A stretch of 52,184 bases of DNA from JAKCDU01 sp035551615 (lineage in GTDB: Bacteria > Actinomycetota > Acidimicrobiia > Acidimicrobiales > Palsa-688). Shown in pieces: positions 31,589 to 39,885 of this stretch; within the stretch, counting starts at the first letter, position 1; each line of letters starts with the position of its first letter. The translations under genes were made by a program, and so were the position numbers. The notes beneath the pieces were generated by a model. It had not been told where the DNA came from. It did no database searches and worked only from the letters and a program-made list of their open reading frames with translations. Location of the stretch: positions 1 through 52,184 of the forward strand of contig DASZNC010000005.1 of NCBI GenBank assembly GCA_035551615.1, in the 5' to 3' direction.

Positions 31589-32257
31589 TCAGGAGGTCTT
31601 CTGGAAGGCACCGACGTGGAGGGTCACGTCCGAGGTGTTGGCGCAGCCGAAGTCGTTGTGGGCCACGAACACCGCCGCCGTCTGGTCGGGCGGATAGATG
31701 CGCAGCCCGTCGGTGGCTGTCTGCTGGCATCCGGAGCCGAAGTTCGAGGCGTCACCGATCTGGAGCACGGCGCGGCCCTTGGTCCCGGGAGCCAACGTGA
31801 GCGTGGGGGCCGATCCGCTGATGCGACCGGCCGGCGCACCGACCTGCTGGCCGTTGCTTCCAGTGACAAAGGAGACGCCCGGATACCCCTGCAACACGCA
31901 GCTCACCGGACCGTTGTTGGTCAGAACTAGGGAGTAGTAGATGCTGCCGGCGGTCCCGTTGGGATCGGTCAAGGCGGCTGACAGCGAACTGCTCGCGCAC
32001 CGCGACGGCCCCCGCTTCACGGTCGTCGCCGTGAAATCCGAAGCCGGCGCCGACGAGGACGACGATGACATGTCGACGGTCGACACCGTTGTCCCGGTCG
32101 TACCCGGGGACAACCCGACCGTCGTCTCGGTGCTCGCCCCGGTGGTGGACGTCGTGGCACCGGCGTTGGTCGAGGCATTGTGATGGCCCGTGGAACTGCA
32201 TGCTGACAAGGCCATGGCCAGACCGATCCCGGCCAGCCCCCATCTCTTTCCGTTCAT
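31589..32257 (-). CDS. DUF4232 domain-containing lipoprotein
   Basis: The 222-aa product from ATG 32257 starts with a lipoprotein signal (KRWGLAGIGLAMALSAC, lipobox LSAC). A Ser/Thr-rich linker follows, and then a DUF4232 domain (CASSSLSAALTDPNGTAGSIYYSLVLTNNGPVSCVLQGYPGVSFV ... DGLRIYPPDQTAAVFVAH). DUF4232 proteins are secreted or membrane-anchored and common in actinobacteria; function is unknown. Frame positions upstream of 32257 belong to the neighbouring acetyltransferase shadow. It lies 7 nt after that gene on the same strand. Confidence 0.88.
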   Translation of the reverse strand: MNGKRWGLAGIGLAMALSACSSTGHHNASTNAGATTSTTGASTETTVGLSPGTTGTTVSTVDMSSSSSSAPASDFTATTVKRGPSRCASSSLSAALTDPNGTAGSIYYSLVLTNNGPVSCVLQGYPGVSFVTGSNGQQVGAPAGRISGSAPTLTLAPGTKGRAVLQIGDASNFGSGCQQTATDGLRIYPPDQTAAVFVAHNDFGCANTSDVTLHVGAFQKTS

Positions 32258-32264
32258 GCTGCTA

Positions 32265-32792
32265 CTACGTCTGGCCCGGCGGCTTGGTTCCCGTCCGTGC
32301 TCGGATATCGATCTCGTAGTGGAGGAATTCCGGGTCCCGCCCGGACGGCTCGAGACCGGACGCCAACATGACCCGCTGCGACGCCACGTTGTCAGGGGTG
32401 GTGCGCCCGCACACCCGCCGGACCTGGTCGTAGCTGGCGGCCACATCCAGGATCAGATGCAGTGCGGCCGTGGCCAGACCCTGGCCTCTGACCGACGGCA
32501 CGACGCCGTAGCCGATCTCGACCAGCCCGTCCCGCGGCGGTCCGTGGAAACCGATGCCACCCACGACGGATCCGTCGAGGATGATCTGGTAGTACCCGAA
32601 CGGGTTCGAACGCGATGCCCCACCCATGACCGGCAGTTGGCGGAGGTAGGCCAGACAGGCGCGCCGGTCGCCCTCCATCGGGTAGCCCTCGGCCCACGGC
32701 GGATCGACCTTGGCGTCGCGCCGGCCCCGGCTGATGCGCTTGGCGACCCCCCTCGTGGCCAGGAGGATGGACGGCTCCATTAGGCCCATCAT
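32265..32792 (-). CDS. GNAT family N-acetyltransferase (RimJ/RimL-like)
   Basis: This protein of up to 175 aa carries the GNAT acetyl-CoA motif VEIGYGVVPSVRGQGLATAALHLIL and the terminal TTPDNVASQRVMLASGLEPSG segment, typical of RimJ/RimL-type enzymes. The start may be the first ATG (32792) or the ATG at 32780; neither changes the domain. The substrate is not predictable. It probably leads the lipoprotein gene. Confidence 0.87.
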   Translation of the reverse strand: MMGLMEPSILLATRGVAKRISRGRRDAKVDPPWAEGYPMEGDRRACLAYLRQLPVMGGASRSNPFGYYQIILDGSVVGGIGFHGPPRDGLVEIGYGVVPSVRGQGLATAALHLILDVAASYDQVRRVCGRTTPDNVASQRVMLASGLEPSGRDPEFLHYEIDIRARTGTKPPGQT

Positions 32793-32839
32793 GGTCGAAC
32801 CGGGAATGAAATCCGGGACACTTTGTTCTTGGAGGCGTT

Positions 32840-34738
32840 ATGAGAAGGCGCGCGCGAGACCTGGCCGAACTGAAAGCGGCCAACATCACGCCCGGCACGA
32901 CCGGGCGCATCTGGCGGTTCCTGACGCCGTACCGGCCCCGGCTGCTGGTCTACCTGGTGGTCATCCTCGGGTCGGCGGCCATCGGCTCCGTCCCGCCGCT
33001 CCTGGTCCGGGACCTGATCGACAACGCCATCGTCCGCCACCACGACGTCAGCCTGGTGGACGCGCTGGCCGCCGGCCTGGTGGGCCTGGCGCTGGCGACC
33101 ACTGCCCTGTCGCTGGTGAGCCGGTGGTTCGGCTCCGTGATCGGCGAGGGGATCATCTACGACCTGCGCGTCCGCCTCTACGACCACGTCCAGCGCATGC
33201 CGGTGGCCTTCTTCACCCGGACCCAGACCGGCGCCCTTATGTCCCGGCTCACCAACGACGTGATGGACGCCCAGAACGCAGTGAGCACGGCGGCTTCGGT
33301 GCTGTCCGACATGTTCATCCTGGTCGCCACGCTGGTGCCGATGTTCATCCTGAGCCCGTCGATCACGTTGTACGCCCTGCTGGTGCTCCCGCCGTTCATC
33401 CTCATCGACCGGCTCATGGCCAAGCGCATCAGCCGGCTGTCCCGGCACCAGATGCAGCTGAACGCCGACATGAGCGTGACCATGACGGAGAAGTTCAATG
33501 TGGCCGGCGCCCTCCTGGTGAAACTGTTCGGCCGCCCGGCCCGCGAATCGCAGGAGTTCGCCCACCGGGCCGGCGCCGTGCGCGACGCCGGGATCCGTCT
33601 GGCCCTGCTCAGCCGGTACCTGTTCGCCGCCCTTTCTCTGGTCGGCGCCGTCGGCACGGCCGCCGTGTACTGGCTGGGCGGCCGGGAAGCGGCGCTGGGT
33701 CATCTGCAGGTCGGCACCGTGGTGGCGCTGGCGGCCTACGTCACCCGGCTGTACAGCCCATTGACCGATCTGGCCAGCACCCGGGTCGACGTGCTGGCCG
33801 CCATCGTCAGCTTCGACCGGGTGTTCGAGGTGCTCGACACACCGCCGAGCGTGGCCGACCGCCCGGGCGCCCCGCCGCTGACCGACGTGGCCGGACGGAT
33901 CGAAGCCAAGCACCTGTGGTTCCGCTACCCGGCGGCCGCCGACGTGTCGGTGGCGTCGCTGGAGCGCAGCGCCGACACGGTGGACGAGGCACTGCCCACC
34001 GAGCCCGGGGCCTGGGTCCTCGAGGACCTGTCCTTCGTGGCCGAGCCGGGCACCATGACCGCTCTGGTCGGGCCGTCCGGCGCCGGCAAGACCACCCTGT
34101 CGGGCCTCATCCCCCGGCTGTACGACGTGGTCGAGGGCTCGCTCGAGGTGGACGGCCACGACGTTCGCGACGTCACCCTGCAGAGCCTCAGCGATGCCAT
34201 CGGGGTGGTCAGCCAGGACGCCCACCTGTTCCACGACACGGTCCGCAAGAACCTGCTCTACGCCAACCCGGACGCCACCGACCAGGAGCTGGTGGACGCG
34301 TGCCGGTCGGCCCGGATCCACGACCTGATCATGTCTCTGCCCGACGGATACGACACGATCGTCGGCGAGCGCGGCTACCGGTTGTCCGGTGGGGAGAAGC
34401 AGCGGCTCGCGCTGGCCCGGGTGTTCCTGAAGAACCCGGCCATCGTGATCCTGGACGAGGCCACCGCTCACTTGGACTCGGAGACCGAGATGTTGGTGCA
34501 GCAGGCGCTGGCCGAGGCGCTGGCCGGCCGGACCTCGGTGGTCATCGCCCACCGCCTGTCCACCATCCAGGCCGCCGATCAGATCCTGGTGATCGATCAG
34601 GGCCGCATCGCCGCTCGCGGCACCCACGGCGAGCTCATATCGGAAGGCGGCCTGTACGCCGAGCTCTACCGCACCCAGTACCTGCGGGGGGTCAGTGCGG
34701 GTGCGAGTGCGGCTGAGTCGTTTCCAGCCACCGCTTGA
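32840..34738 (+). CDS. ABC transporter, fused permease and ATPase (exporter type)
   Basis: This 632-aa half-transporter has six predicted membrane helices in residues about 30-320 (ABC exporter type I; coupling region IIYDLRVRLYDHVQRMPVAFFTRTQTGALMSRLTNDV). The nucleotide-binding domain has Walker A GPSGAGKTT, Q-loop GVVSQDAHLFHDT, signature LSGGEKQR, Walker B AIVILDEAT and H-loop AHRLS. It should act as a homodimer or with a partner not found here. ATG 32840 follows GGAGG. The linker ahead of the NBD carries an unusual insertion (ASLERSADTVDEALPTEPG). The 3' end overlaps the convergent MBL gene by 47 nt. Confidence 0.93.
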   Translation: MRRRARDLAELKAANITPGTTGRIWRFLTPYRPRLLVYLVVILGSAAIGSVPPLLVRDLIDNAIVRHHDVSLVDALAAGLVGLALATTALSLVSRWFGSVIGEGIIYDLRVRLYDHVQRMPVAFFTRTQTGALMSRLTNDVMDAQNAVSTAASVLSDMFILVATLVPMFILSPSITLYALLVLPPFILIDRLMAKRISRLSRHQMQLNADMSVTMTEKFNVAGALLVKLFGRPARESQEFAHRAGAVRDAGIRLALLSRYLFAALSLVGAVGTAAVYWLGGREAALGHLQVGTVVALAAYVTRLYSPLTDLASTRVDVLAAIVSFDRVFEVLDTPPSVADRPGAPPLTDVAGRIEAKHLWFRYPAAADVSVASLERSADTVDEALPTEPGAWVLEDLSFVAEPGTMTALVGPSGAGKTTLSGLIPRLYDVVEGSLEVDGHDVRDVTLQSLSDAIGVVSQDAHLFHDTVRKNLLYANPDATDQELVDACRSARIHDLIMSLPDGYDTIVGERGYRLSGGEKQRLALARVFLKNPAIVILDEATAHLDSETEMLVQQALAEALAGRTSVVIAHRLSTIQAADQILVIDQGRIAARGTHGELISEGGLYAELYRTQYLRGVSAGASAAESFPATA

Positions 34739-35612
34739 GCCCGGCGGCATTGGCGTGGATCCCGTTGAGGGTCTCCATGCGGGCCCGTTGCTCGGGCTCG
34801 ATGTGATCCATGTTCCCGCCGAATGCGGCGGTGAGGGCGGCCTCGATGTCCTCCCCCGCCTGCCACGCCCGTTCGGCCGTCTCCGCCCAGCGGCGTAGCT
34901 CGTCCTCGGCCTCGCTCAGCAGGTCCTCGGCCGGCGTGATCAGGCCGTAGTGAGCCAGCGCCAACCCGGTGGGGCGACGGTCGCGGAAGCGGTGCATGGA
35001 GTGGACCGCCTGGTCGAGATCGAAGTCGGCCGGCGGGGTCGACGGGCGGAGGACGCCGGCGTCGGGCAGGCGGACCCCGAGGGCGTCGCCGGCGAAGATG
35101 ATCCCGCTCTCACTGTCGTGCAGACCGAGGTGGTGCTTGGCGTGGCCGGGCGAGTCGATGGCGGTGAGGGTGCGACCGGGGCCGATCTCGATCTCTTCGA
35201 GATCCTCCAGTACGTGGACGCGCTCAGCCGGTGTCGGGTCCAGCCGGCCGTACAGGGAGTCGAGCAGGTCGCCGTAGACCATGGCCGCCGATCGGACCAA
35301 CCGTTCTGGGTCGACCAGGTGGCGGGCCCCTTTCTCGTGGACGTAGACGGTGGCCTGGGGGAAGGCCCGGGCCACATCGCCCACCCCGCCGGCGTGGTCG
35401 AGGTGGATGTGGGTGACGGCCACCCCGGCCAGATCGCCGGGGGCGACGCCGTGTCCGGCCAGAGCCTCGAGCAGCGCCGGCACCGACATCTGGCTGCCCG
35501 TCTCTATAAGCACCGGGGCCGGGCCCTCGATCAGATACCCGGCCGTGACCTTTTCCCACCCGCCCAGCAGCGTGTCGATCTCCAGAACTCCCGGTCCGAT
35601 GTAGGTCGCCAT
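34692..35612 (-). CDS. MBL-fold metallo-hydrolase
   Basis: The 306-aa product from ATG 35612 has the metallo-beta-lactamase signature THIHLDHAGG (metal ligands), followed by IDSPGHAKHHLGLHD and IIFAGDALG. The C-terminal 100 residues are mostly helical and end His-rich (TTQPHSHPH). Substrates of this group include thioesters and glyoxalase-type products; none can be assigned. The gene is divergent from the SDR (31-nt gap) and its end overlaps the ABC transporter gene. Confidence 0.9.
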   Translation of the reverse strand: MATYIGPGVLEIDTLLGGWEKVTAGYLIEGPAPVLIETGSQMSVPALLEALAGHGVAPGDLAGVAVTHIHLDHAGGVGDVARAFPQATVYVHEKGARHLVDPERLVRSAAMVYGDLLDSLYGRLDPTPAERVHVLEDLEEIEIGPGRTLTAIDSPGHAKHHLGLHDSESGIIFAGDALGVRLPDAGVLRPSTPPADFDLDQAVHSMHRFRDRRPTGLALAHYGLITPAEDLLSEAEDELRRWAETAERAWQAGEDIEAALTAAFGGNMDHIEPEQRARMETLNGIHANAAGLKRWLETTQPHSHPH

Positions 35613-35643
35613 AACGGCGACAGTACGCCTACCGTGGGCCGCC

Positions 35644-36453
35644 ATGACCCTTCCGAGCCCGAGTACCGGCAGTACCGCTGTAGTAACCGGTGCATCATCC
35701 GGTATCGGCGAGGAGATCGCCCGGGAACTGGCCCGGCGCGGTCACGGCGTCACCCTGGTGGCCCGGCGGGTCGAGCTGCTCGAGTCGCTGGCCGCCGATC
35801 TGGGCCGGACCGGGGTCCGCGCCGAAGTGCTGGGTGCCGATCTGTCGGATAGGGCCAGCCGGGCGTCGCTGCTCGACCAGGTCCACGAGCGCGGCCTGGT
35901 GCCCGACATCCTGGTCAACAACGCCGGCCTGTCGACCTCCGGGCCGGTCCGGCGGGCCGACCCCGAAGCCGAGTTGAACATGATCGAGGTCGACGTGGCC
36001 GCAGTCACCGACCTGTGCACCCGATTCCTGCCCGGCATGGTCGAGCGGCGCCGGGGCCACATCCTCAATGTGGCCTCCACCGCCTCGTTCCAACCCCTAC
36101 CGGGCCAGGCCGGTTACGGCGCCTGTAAGGCGTTCGTCCGTTCCTACACCTGGGCCCTCGTCGGCGAACTCCGGGGGACCGGGGTCTCGGCGACGGTCCT
36201 CTGTCCCGGCCCGGTCGAGACCGGTTTCGGCCAGGCCGCCGGATTCACCGACGAGGAGGCCCACGCCCTGCCGTCCATCATGTGGGTGACGGCGGCCGAC
36301 GTGGCCAAGGCCGCCGTGGCCGGGATGGACCGGGGCGCCCCGGTCGTCATCCCGGGGGCGGCCAACCGGGCCGGCGCCTTCTTCGCCCAGCACGCGCCGC
36401 ACGGCCTGTTGACCCGGGCGCTGGCCCGGAACCACCCCCGACTGCAGGACTGA
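35644..36453 (+). CDS. SDR family oxidoreductase
   Basis: This 269-aa protein is a classical short-chain dehydrogenase/reductase. The nucleotide loop is VVTGASSGIGEEIA, with ADLSD, then LVNNAGLS, the catalytic Ser in LNVASTASF and the YxxxK pair in YGACK. PGPVETGF follows. The Arg after the second strand (VARRVE) suggests NADP(H) preference. It resembles the DltE/YqjQ-like group of unknown substrate. Its final codons and stop are included in a tandem repeat (36418-36547). Confidence 0.93.
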   Translation: MTLPSPSTGSTAVVTGASSGIGEEIARELARRGHGVTLVARRVELLESLAADLGRTGVRAEVLGADLSDRASRASLLDQVHERGLVPDILVNNAGLSTSGPVRRADPEAELNMIEVDVAAVTDLCTRFLPGMVERRRGHILNVASTASFQPLPGQAGYGACKAFVRSYTWALVGELRGTGVSATVLCPGPVETGFGQAAGFTDEEAHALPSIMWVTAADVAKAAVAGMDRGAPVVIPGAANRAGAFFAQHAPHGLLTRALARNHPRLQD

Positions 36454-36547
36454 CGACCTCGCGCTGGCCCGGAACCACCCCCCGACCACAGGACTGAGGA
36501 CCCCGGGCGCGGGCTCGGAATGGCCTTCGGCGGCAGGACTGACGACC
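36418..36547. repeat. Tandem triplication of the SDR gene 3' end, stop codon included
   Basis: CAGGACTGACGACC or close variants recur at 36445, 36489 and 36534, a 44-45 bp period. Copy 1 (36418-36458) holds the SDR last codons and its TGA (36451-36453). Copy 2 repeats CGCGCTGGCCCGGAACCACC and copy 3 is more diverged. Each copy keeps GACTGA. The array ends 10 bp from the stop of the convergent FMN-binding protein gene. Confidence 0.75.
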
Positions 36548-36557
36548 CGGGCGCGCC

Positions 36558-37211
36558 CTACCAGCGGGCCGGCTGGTCGACCGTAGAAGACACGGGTGCA
36601 CCAGGGGGGTGCTCCTCGTCGGCGATCGGTGCGCCGGCCGTCATGCGGAGAGGTAGCACCCCGGCCCACACCGGAAGCCCGAGGTCGGGCTCATCGTCAT
36701 GGGGGCCGCCGGCGCGCACCTTGGCCGACGCCTCCTCGATGGGCAGGCTGACCACCCGGGTCTGTTTCAGTTCGCTCGGCGACGGGGGGCGGGCTTCGAC
36801 CGAACGGCCGGGCAGCATGTGCTCGACGATCCGCTCCAGCGCCTCTGTCTTGTCCACGGGATCGGTTATGTCAGTGACCGTGCCGAAGATGGTGACCGAC
36901 CGGTAGTTGATGGAATGGTTGAACGTGGAGCGGGCCAGTACCAGGCCGTCGGTCAGCATGACGTTGACGGTGAGCTCGGCCCCCTGGGCGGCCGCCTTCA
37001 GCACGTGGTTGGCCGCCGCGCCATGGAGCAGCAGCCGGTCGCCGTCGCGCCCGAACGCGGTCGGGATCATCCACACCGTCCCGTCCACCGAACATGCGGC
37101 ATGGCAGACGAAGGCCTCGTCGAGGATTCCGTAGATCAGCTCGCGGTCGTACTCACCCCGCTCCCGCAACCGACGCACGGTCGTGCGCGGGCCGGGCTCG
37201 ATGCGGTTCAC
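36558..37211 (-). CDS. Pyridoxamine 5'-phosphate oxidase family protein (flavin-binding)
   Basis: This 217-aa split-barrel protein from GTG 37211 shows FVCHAACSVDGTVWMIPTAFGRDGDRLLLHGAAANHVLKAA, then VLARSTFNHSINYRSVTIFGTVTDI. This matches the NimA/FMN-binding branch of the PNPOx family. Many members bind FMN, F420 or heme; the cofactor cannot be read. The start overlaps the hisN stop (GTGA), so they are co-translated. A longer open frame to 37757 is a shadow of hisN. Confidence 0.87.
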   Translation of the reverse strand: MNRIEPGPRTTVRRLRERGEYDRELIYGILDEAFVCHAACSVDGTVWMIPTAFGRDGDRLLLHGAAANHVLKAAAQGAELTVNVMLTDGLVLARSTFNHSINYRSVTIFGTVTDITDPVDKTEALERIVEHMLPGRSVEARPPSPSELKQTRVVSLPIEEASAKVRAGGPHDDEPDLGLPVWAGVLPLRMTAGAPIADEEHPPGAPVSSTVDQPARW

Positions 37212-37987
37212 GTCCCGGCACCGATCAGGATGGCGCGAGCCGCTTCGTGCACCAGGCCGTTCGAGGAGATGGCACTCCCCCCGTCCGCCCGGGCCTGACC
37301 GCCGAAATCGGTGAACCGGCCGCCCGCCTCCTCCACGATCACCTGGAGGGGGGCCAGATCCCAGAGTGACACGATCGGGTCGAGCCCGATGTCGCACACC
37401 CCCTCGGCTACGAGCACGTGGGACCAGAAGTCCCCGAAACTGCGATCGGCGTAGCAGCGAGCAGCCAACTCCAGATAGACGCCAGGGCCGCCCCAGTCGT
37501 CCCACGAACCGAGCGACGCACCCGACACGTGCACGTCGGCCAGGTCGGCTACGCGGGAGACGGAGATCCGACTGGGACCCGACCCGGCATCGACCCAGGC
37601 CCCCTCGCCTCTCGACGCCCACCAGCGCCGCCCGAGCGCCGGCGCCGACACAACTCCCGTGGTGATCACCCCGTCCACTTCCAGGGCTAGCAGGGTGGCC
37701 CAGACCGGAATGCGGCGTACGAAGTTCTTGGTGCCGTCGATCGGATCGATGATCCACCGCCGCGGGCCGGAACCGGTGTCACCGAACTCCTCCCCGACCA
37801 CCCGGTCGCCCGGCCGGTCGACCGCCAGTTGCCGGCGGACATCCTCCTCTACGGCCCGGTCGGCCTCGCTCACCGGCGTCCGGTCTGCCTTGGTTTCCAC
37901 GATCAGATCGGACTTGCCGAAGGCGGCCACGGTGATGGCATCAGCCCGGTCGGCCAGGGCCAGGGCCAGTCCGAGATCAGCGTTCAT
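37208..37987 (-). CDS. hisN: Histidinol-phosphatase, inositol monophosphatase family
   Basis: This 259-aa protein has the Li+-sensitive phosphatase metal motifs PVSEADRAVE, GEEFG, WIIDPIDGTKNFVR and SLWDLAPLQVIVEEAGG. The overall sequence is very close to the actinobacterial HisN type, which removes phosphate from L-histidinol phosphate. No other his genes are nearby, as is usual for hisN in these bacteria. Activity on inositol phosphates remains possible. Confidence 0.88.
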   Translation of the reverse strand: MNADLGLALALADRADAITVAAFGKSDLIVETKADRTPVSEADRAVEEDVRRQLAVDRPGDRVVGEEFGDTGSGPRRWIIDPIDGTKNFVRRIPVWATLLALEVDGVITTGVVSAPALGRRWWASRGEGAWVDAGSGPSRISVSRVADLADVHVSGASLGSWDDWGGPGVYLELAARCYADRSFGDFWSHVLVAEGVCDIGLDPIVSLWDLAPLQVIVEEAGGRFTDFGGQARADGGSAISSNGLVHEAARAILIGAGT

Positions 37988-38049
37988 CAGACCCGGACCG
38001 GTCGTTGTCCGTAGGGGGTGGTCATCGGATCAGCTGCGGTCGGTGCCCA

Positions 38050-39642
38050 TCAGGCCAGGGCCACCAGCTCGATCAGATCGTCACTCCAGTGATCCTCCAC
38101 GCCCTCCGGCATCATGAGCACCCGGCTCGGAGCCAACTCCGACACGAACCCGGCGTCGTGGCTGACGATGATCATGGCGCCCGGCCACCCCGACAGGGCG
38201 GACCCGATGGCGTCGCGCGATGGCGGATCCAGGTTGTTGGTCGGTTCGTCGAGCAGCAGCAGATTGTGCCGACCGGCGACCAGCTGGGCCAGCGCCAACT
38301 TGGTCTTCTCCCCGCCTGACAGGGTCCCGGCGTCCTGGAAGGCGATCTCCCCGGTAAGACCGAACATGCCGATCAGAGCGCGCAGGTCGGCCTCGGGGGC
38401 GTCGGATGCCTCCCGCATATGGGCCAGGACGGTGGTACCGCTGCGAATGCCCTCGTGCTCCTGGGCGTAGTAGCCGGGCACCACACCGAACCCGGTCCGG
38501 AACGTCCCCGACTTGGGATCGGCCCGCCCGGCCAGGATCCGGAGCAGCGACGTCTTGCCGGCACCGTTCAGACCCATGATCAGCATGCGCTCGCCCCGCT
38601 CGATGGCGAAACTGACGTCGTCGAAGACCATGGGGCCGCCGTAGGACTGGCCCAGCTCCTCGGCCTCGAGCACGACCCGCCCGGCCCGGGGCGGCTCGGG
38701 GAAGCGGACCCGGTAGCGGCGGTCGCCCCTGCCCGGTCCGGTGGCGGCGCTGGTCTGGAGGCGCTCGACCCGCTTGTCGAGGGACTTGGCGACGCGGGCC
38801 CGCTTGGCCGTCTGGTGGCGCATCGAGTCGGCCAGGTCGGTGAGCCGCTTGATCTCCGTCTGCTGCCGGCCGACCAACTTGCGCAGCCGTTCCTCATCGG
38901 CCGCCCGGGCCTCCCGGTACTGGGAGTAGGTGCCCTTGTACTCGACCATTTCGCCCTCGTCGAGGTGCAGGACGCGGGTGATCGACTCGTCGAGCAGGTC
39001 CAGGTCGTGGCTCACGACGAGCAGGGCACCCCGGAAGTCACGGAGGAAGCCCATCAGCCAGTTCTTGGCGTCGACATCGAGGTGGTTGGTCGGTTCGTCG
39101 AGCATCAGCACGTCCGTGCCGCCGAAGAGGATGCGGGCCAGCTCGACCCGGCGCCGCTCGCCACCGGACAGGACGCCGAGGGGGCGGTCGAGGCGGTCGG
39201 ATTCGAGACCCAGACCGGCGACCAGCTGGCGCACCTCCGACTCTGCGGCGTACCCGCCCAGGGCGGCGAAGTGGTCCTCGGCCCGGGAGAACCGGGCGAT
39301 GGCCCGCTCGGTCGGGTCCTTCTCCATGGCGTGGCGCAGCGTCTCCACCCGGGCGGACGCCTCGTCCAGGCCCCGCCCCGACAGAACGTGGGCCAGCCCG
39401 GACGCCTCGGTGACCTGGCGCAGCGCCCGAGGGTCCTGGGTCAGGAAACCGAGCCGGCCTTGGATAGCCGCCTTACCGCCGGCCGGTTCGGAATCGCCGG
39501 CCAGGACCTTCAACAGGCTGGTCTTGCCGGCCCCGTTGCGCCCCACCAGGCCCACCTTGTCGCCGGCGCGGACCATGAACGACGCTCCCTGCAGCGTCAC
39601 ACGCCCGCCTACTTCGACGGTCAGGTCCCTGGCTTCCAGCAC
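38050..39642 (-). CDS. ABC-F family ATP-binding protein
   Basis: This 530-aa protein has two nucleotide-binding domains without membrane segments: Walker A GRNGAGKTS and GLNGAGKTS, signatures LSGGERRR and LSGGEKTK, Walker B DVLMLDEPTNHLD and LLLLDEPTNNLD. The interdomain linker (residues about 230-310) is charged and helical. ABC-F proteins act on ribosomes as translation factors or antibiotic protection factors. No resistance context is seen, so a housekeeping role is likelier. A 243-nt gap upstream (39643-39885) is AT-rich in part and probably carries its promoter. Confidence 0.93.
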   Translation of the reverse strand: MLEARDLTVEVGGRVTLQGASFMVRAGDKVGLVGRNGAGKTSLLKVLAGDSEPAGGKAAIQGRLGFLTQDPRALRQVTEASGLAHVLSGRGLDEASARVETLRHAMEKDPTERAIARFSRAEDHFAALGGYAAESEVRQLVAGLGLESDRLDRPLGVLSGGERRRVELARILFGGTDVLMLDEPTNHLDVDAKNWLMGFLRDFRGALLVVSHDLDLLDESITRVLHLDEGEMVEYKGTYSQYREARAADEERLRKLVGRQQTEIKRLTDLADSMRHQTAKRARVAKSLDKRVERLQTSAATGPGRGDRRYRVRFPEPPRAGRVVLEAEELGQSYGGPMVFDDVSFAIERGERMLIMGLNGAGKTSLLRILAGRADPKSGTFRTGFGVVPGYYAQEHEGIRSGTTVLAHMREASDAPEADLRALIGMFGLTGEIAFQDAGTLSGGEKTKLALAQLVAGRHNLLLLDEPTNNLDPPSRDAIGSALSGWPGAMIIVSHDAGFVSELAPSRVLMMPEGVEDHWSDDLIELVALA

Positions 39643-39885
39643 CCCTCCATGATGGCGGACGGGCCCAACCGGCCGGTATCGCTTTTCCGGCGCTGGCCGA
39701 AAAATATAATGCTGTTATTACATTGCTCGAGGGCCCCGAATAGCGATCGGCCCCGAATCCCCCACCCGGCCCGAAGACCAATAGTGTGCGGAAACCGCTG
39801 GTATACAGTACAAATCGCGCACAATCCGCCCTTGCGCGACGCGAGTGGACACCCCAGGCCCCGGCGGGCACTCCTCAGTCTTGCC

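Noticed and set aside
31398..31730. Minus-strand frame containing VGFEPTVPKGHNGF
   Set aside because: Antisense of tRNA-Ser(CGA) plus the end of the lipoprotein gene.
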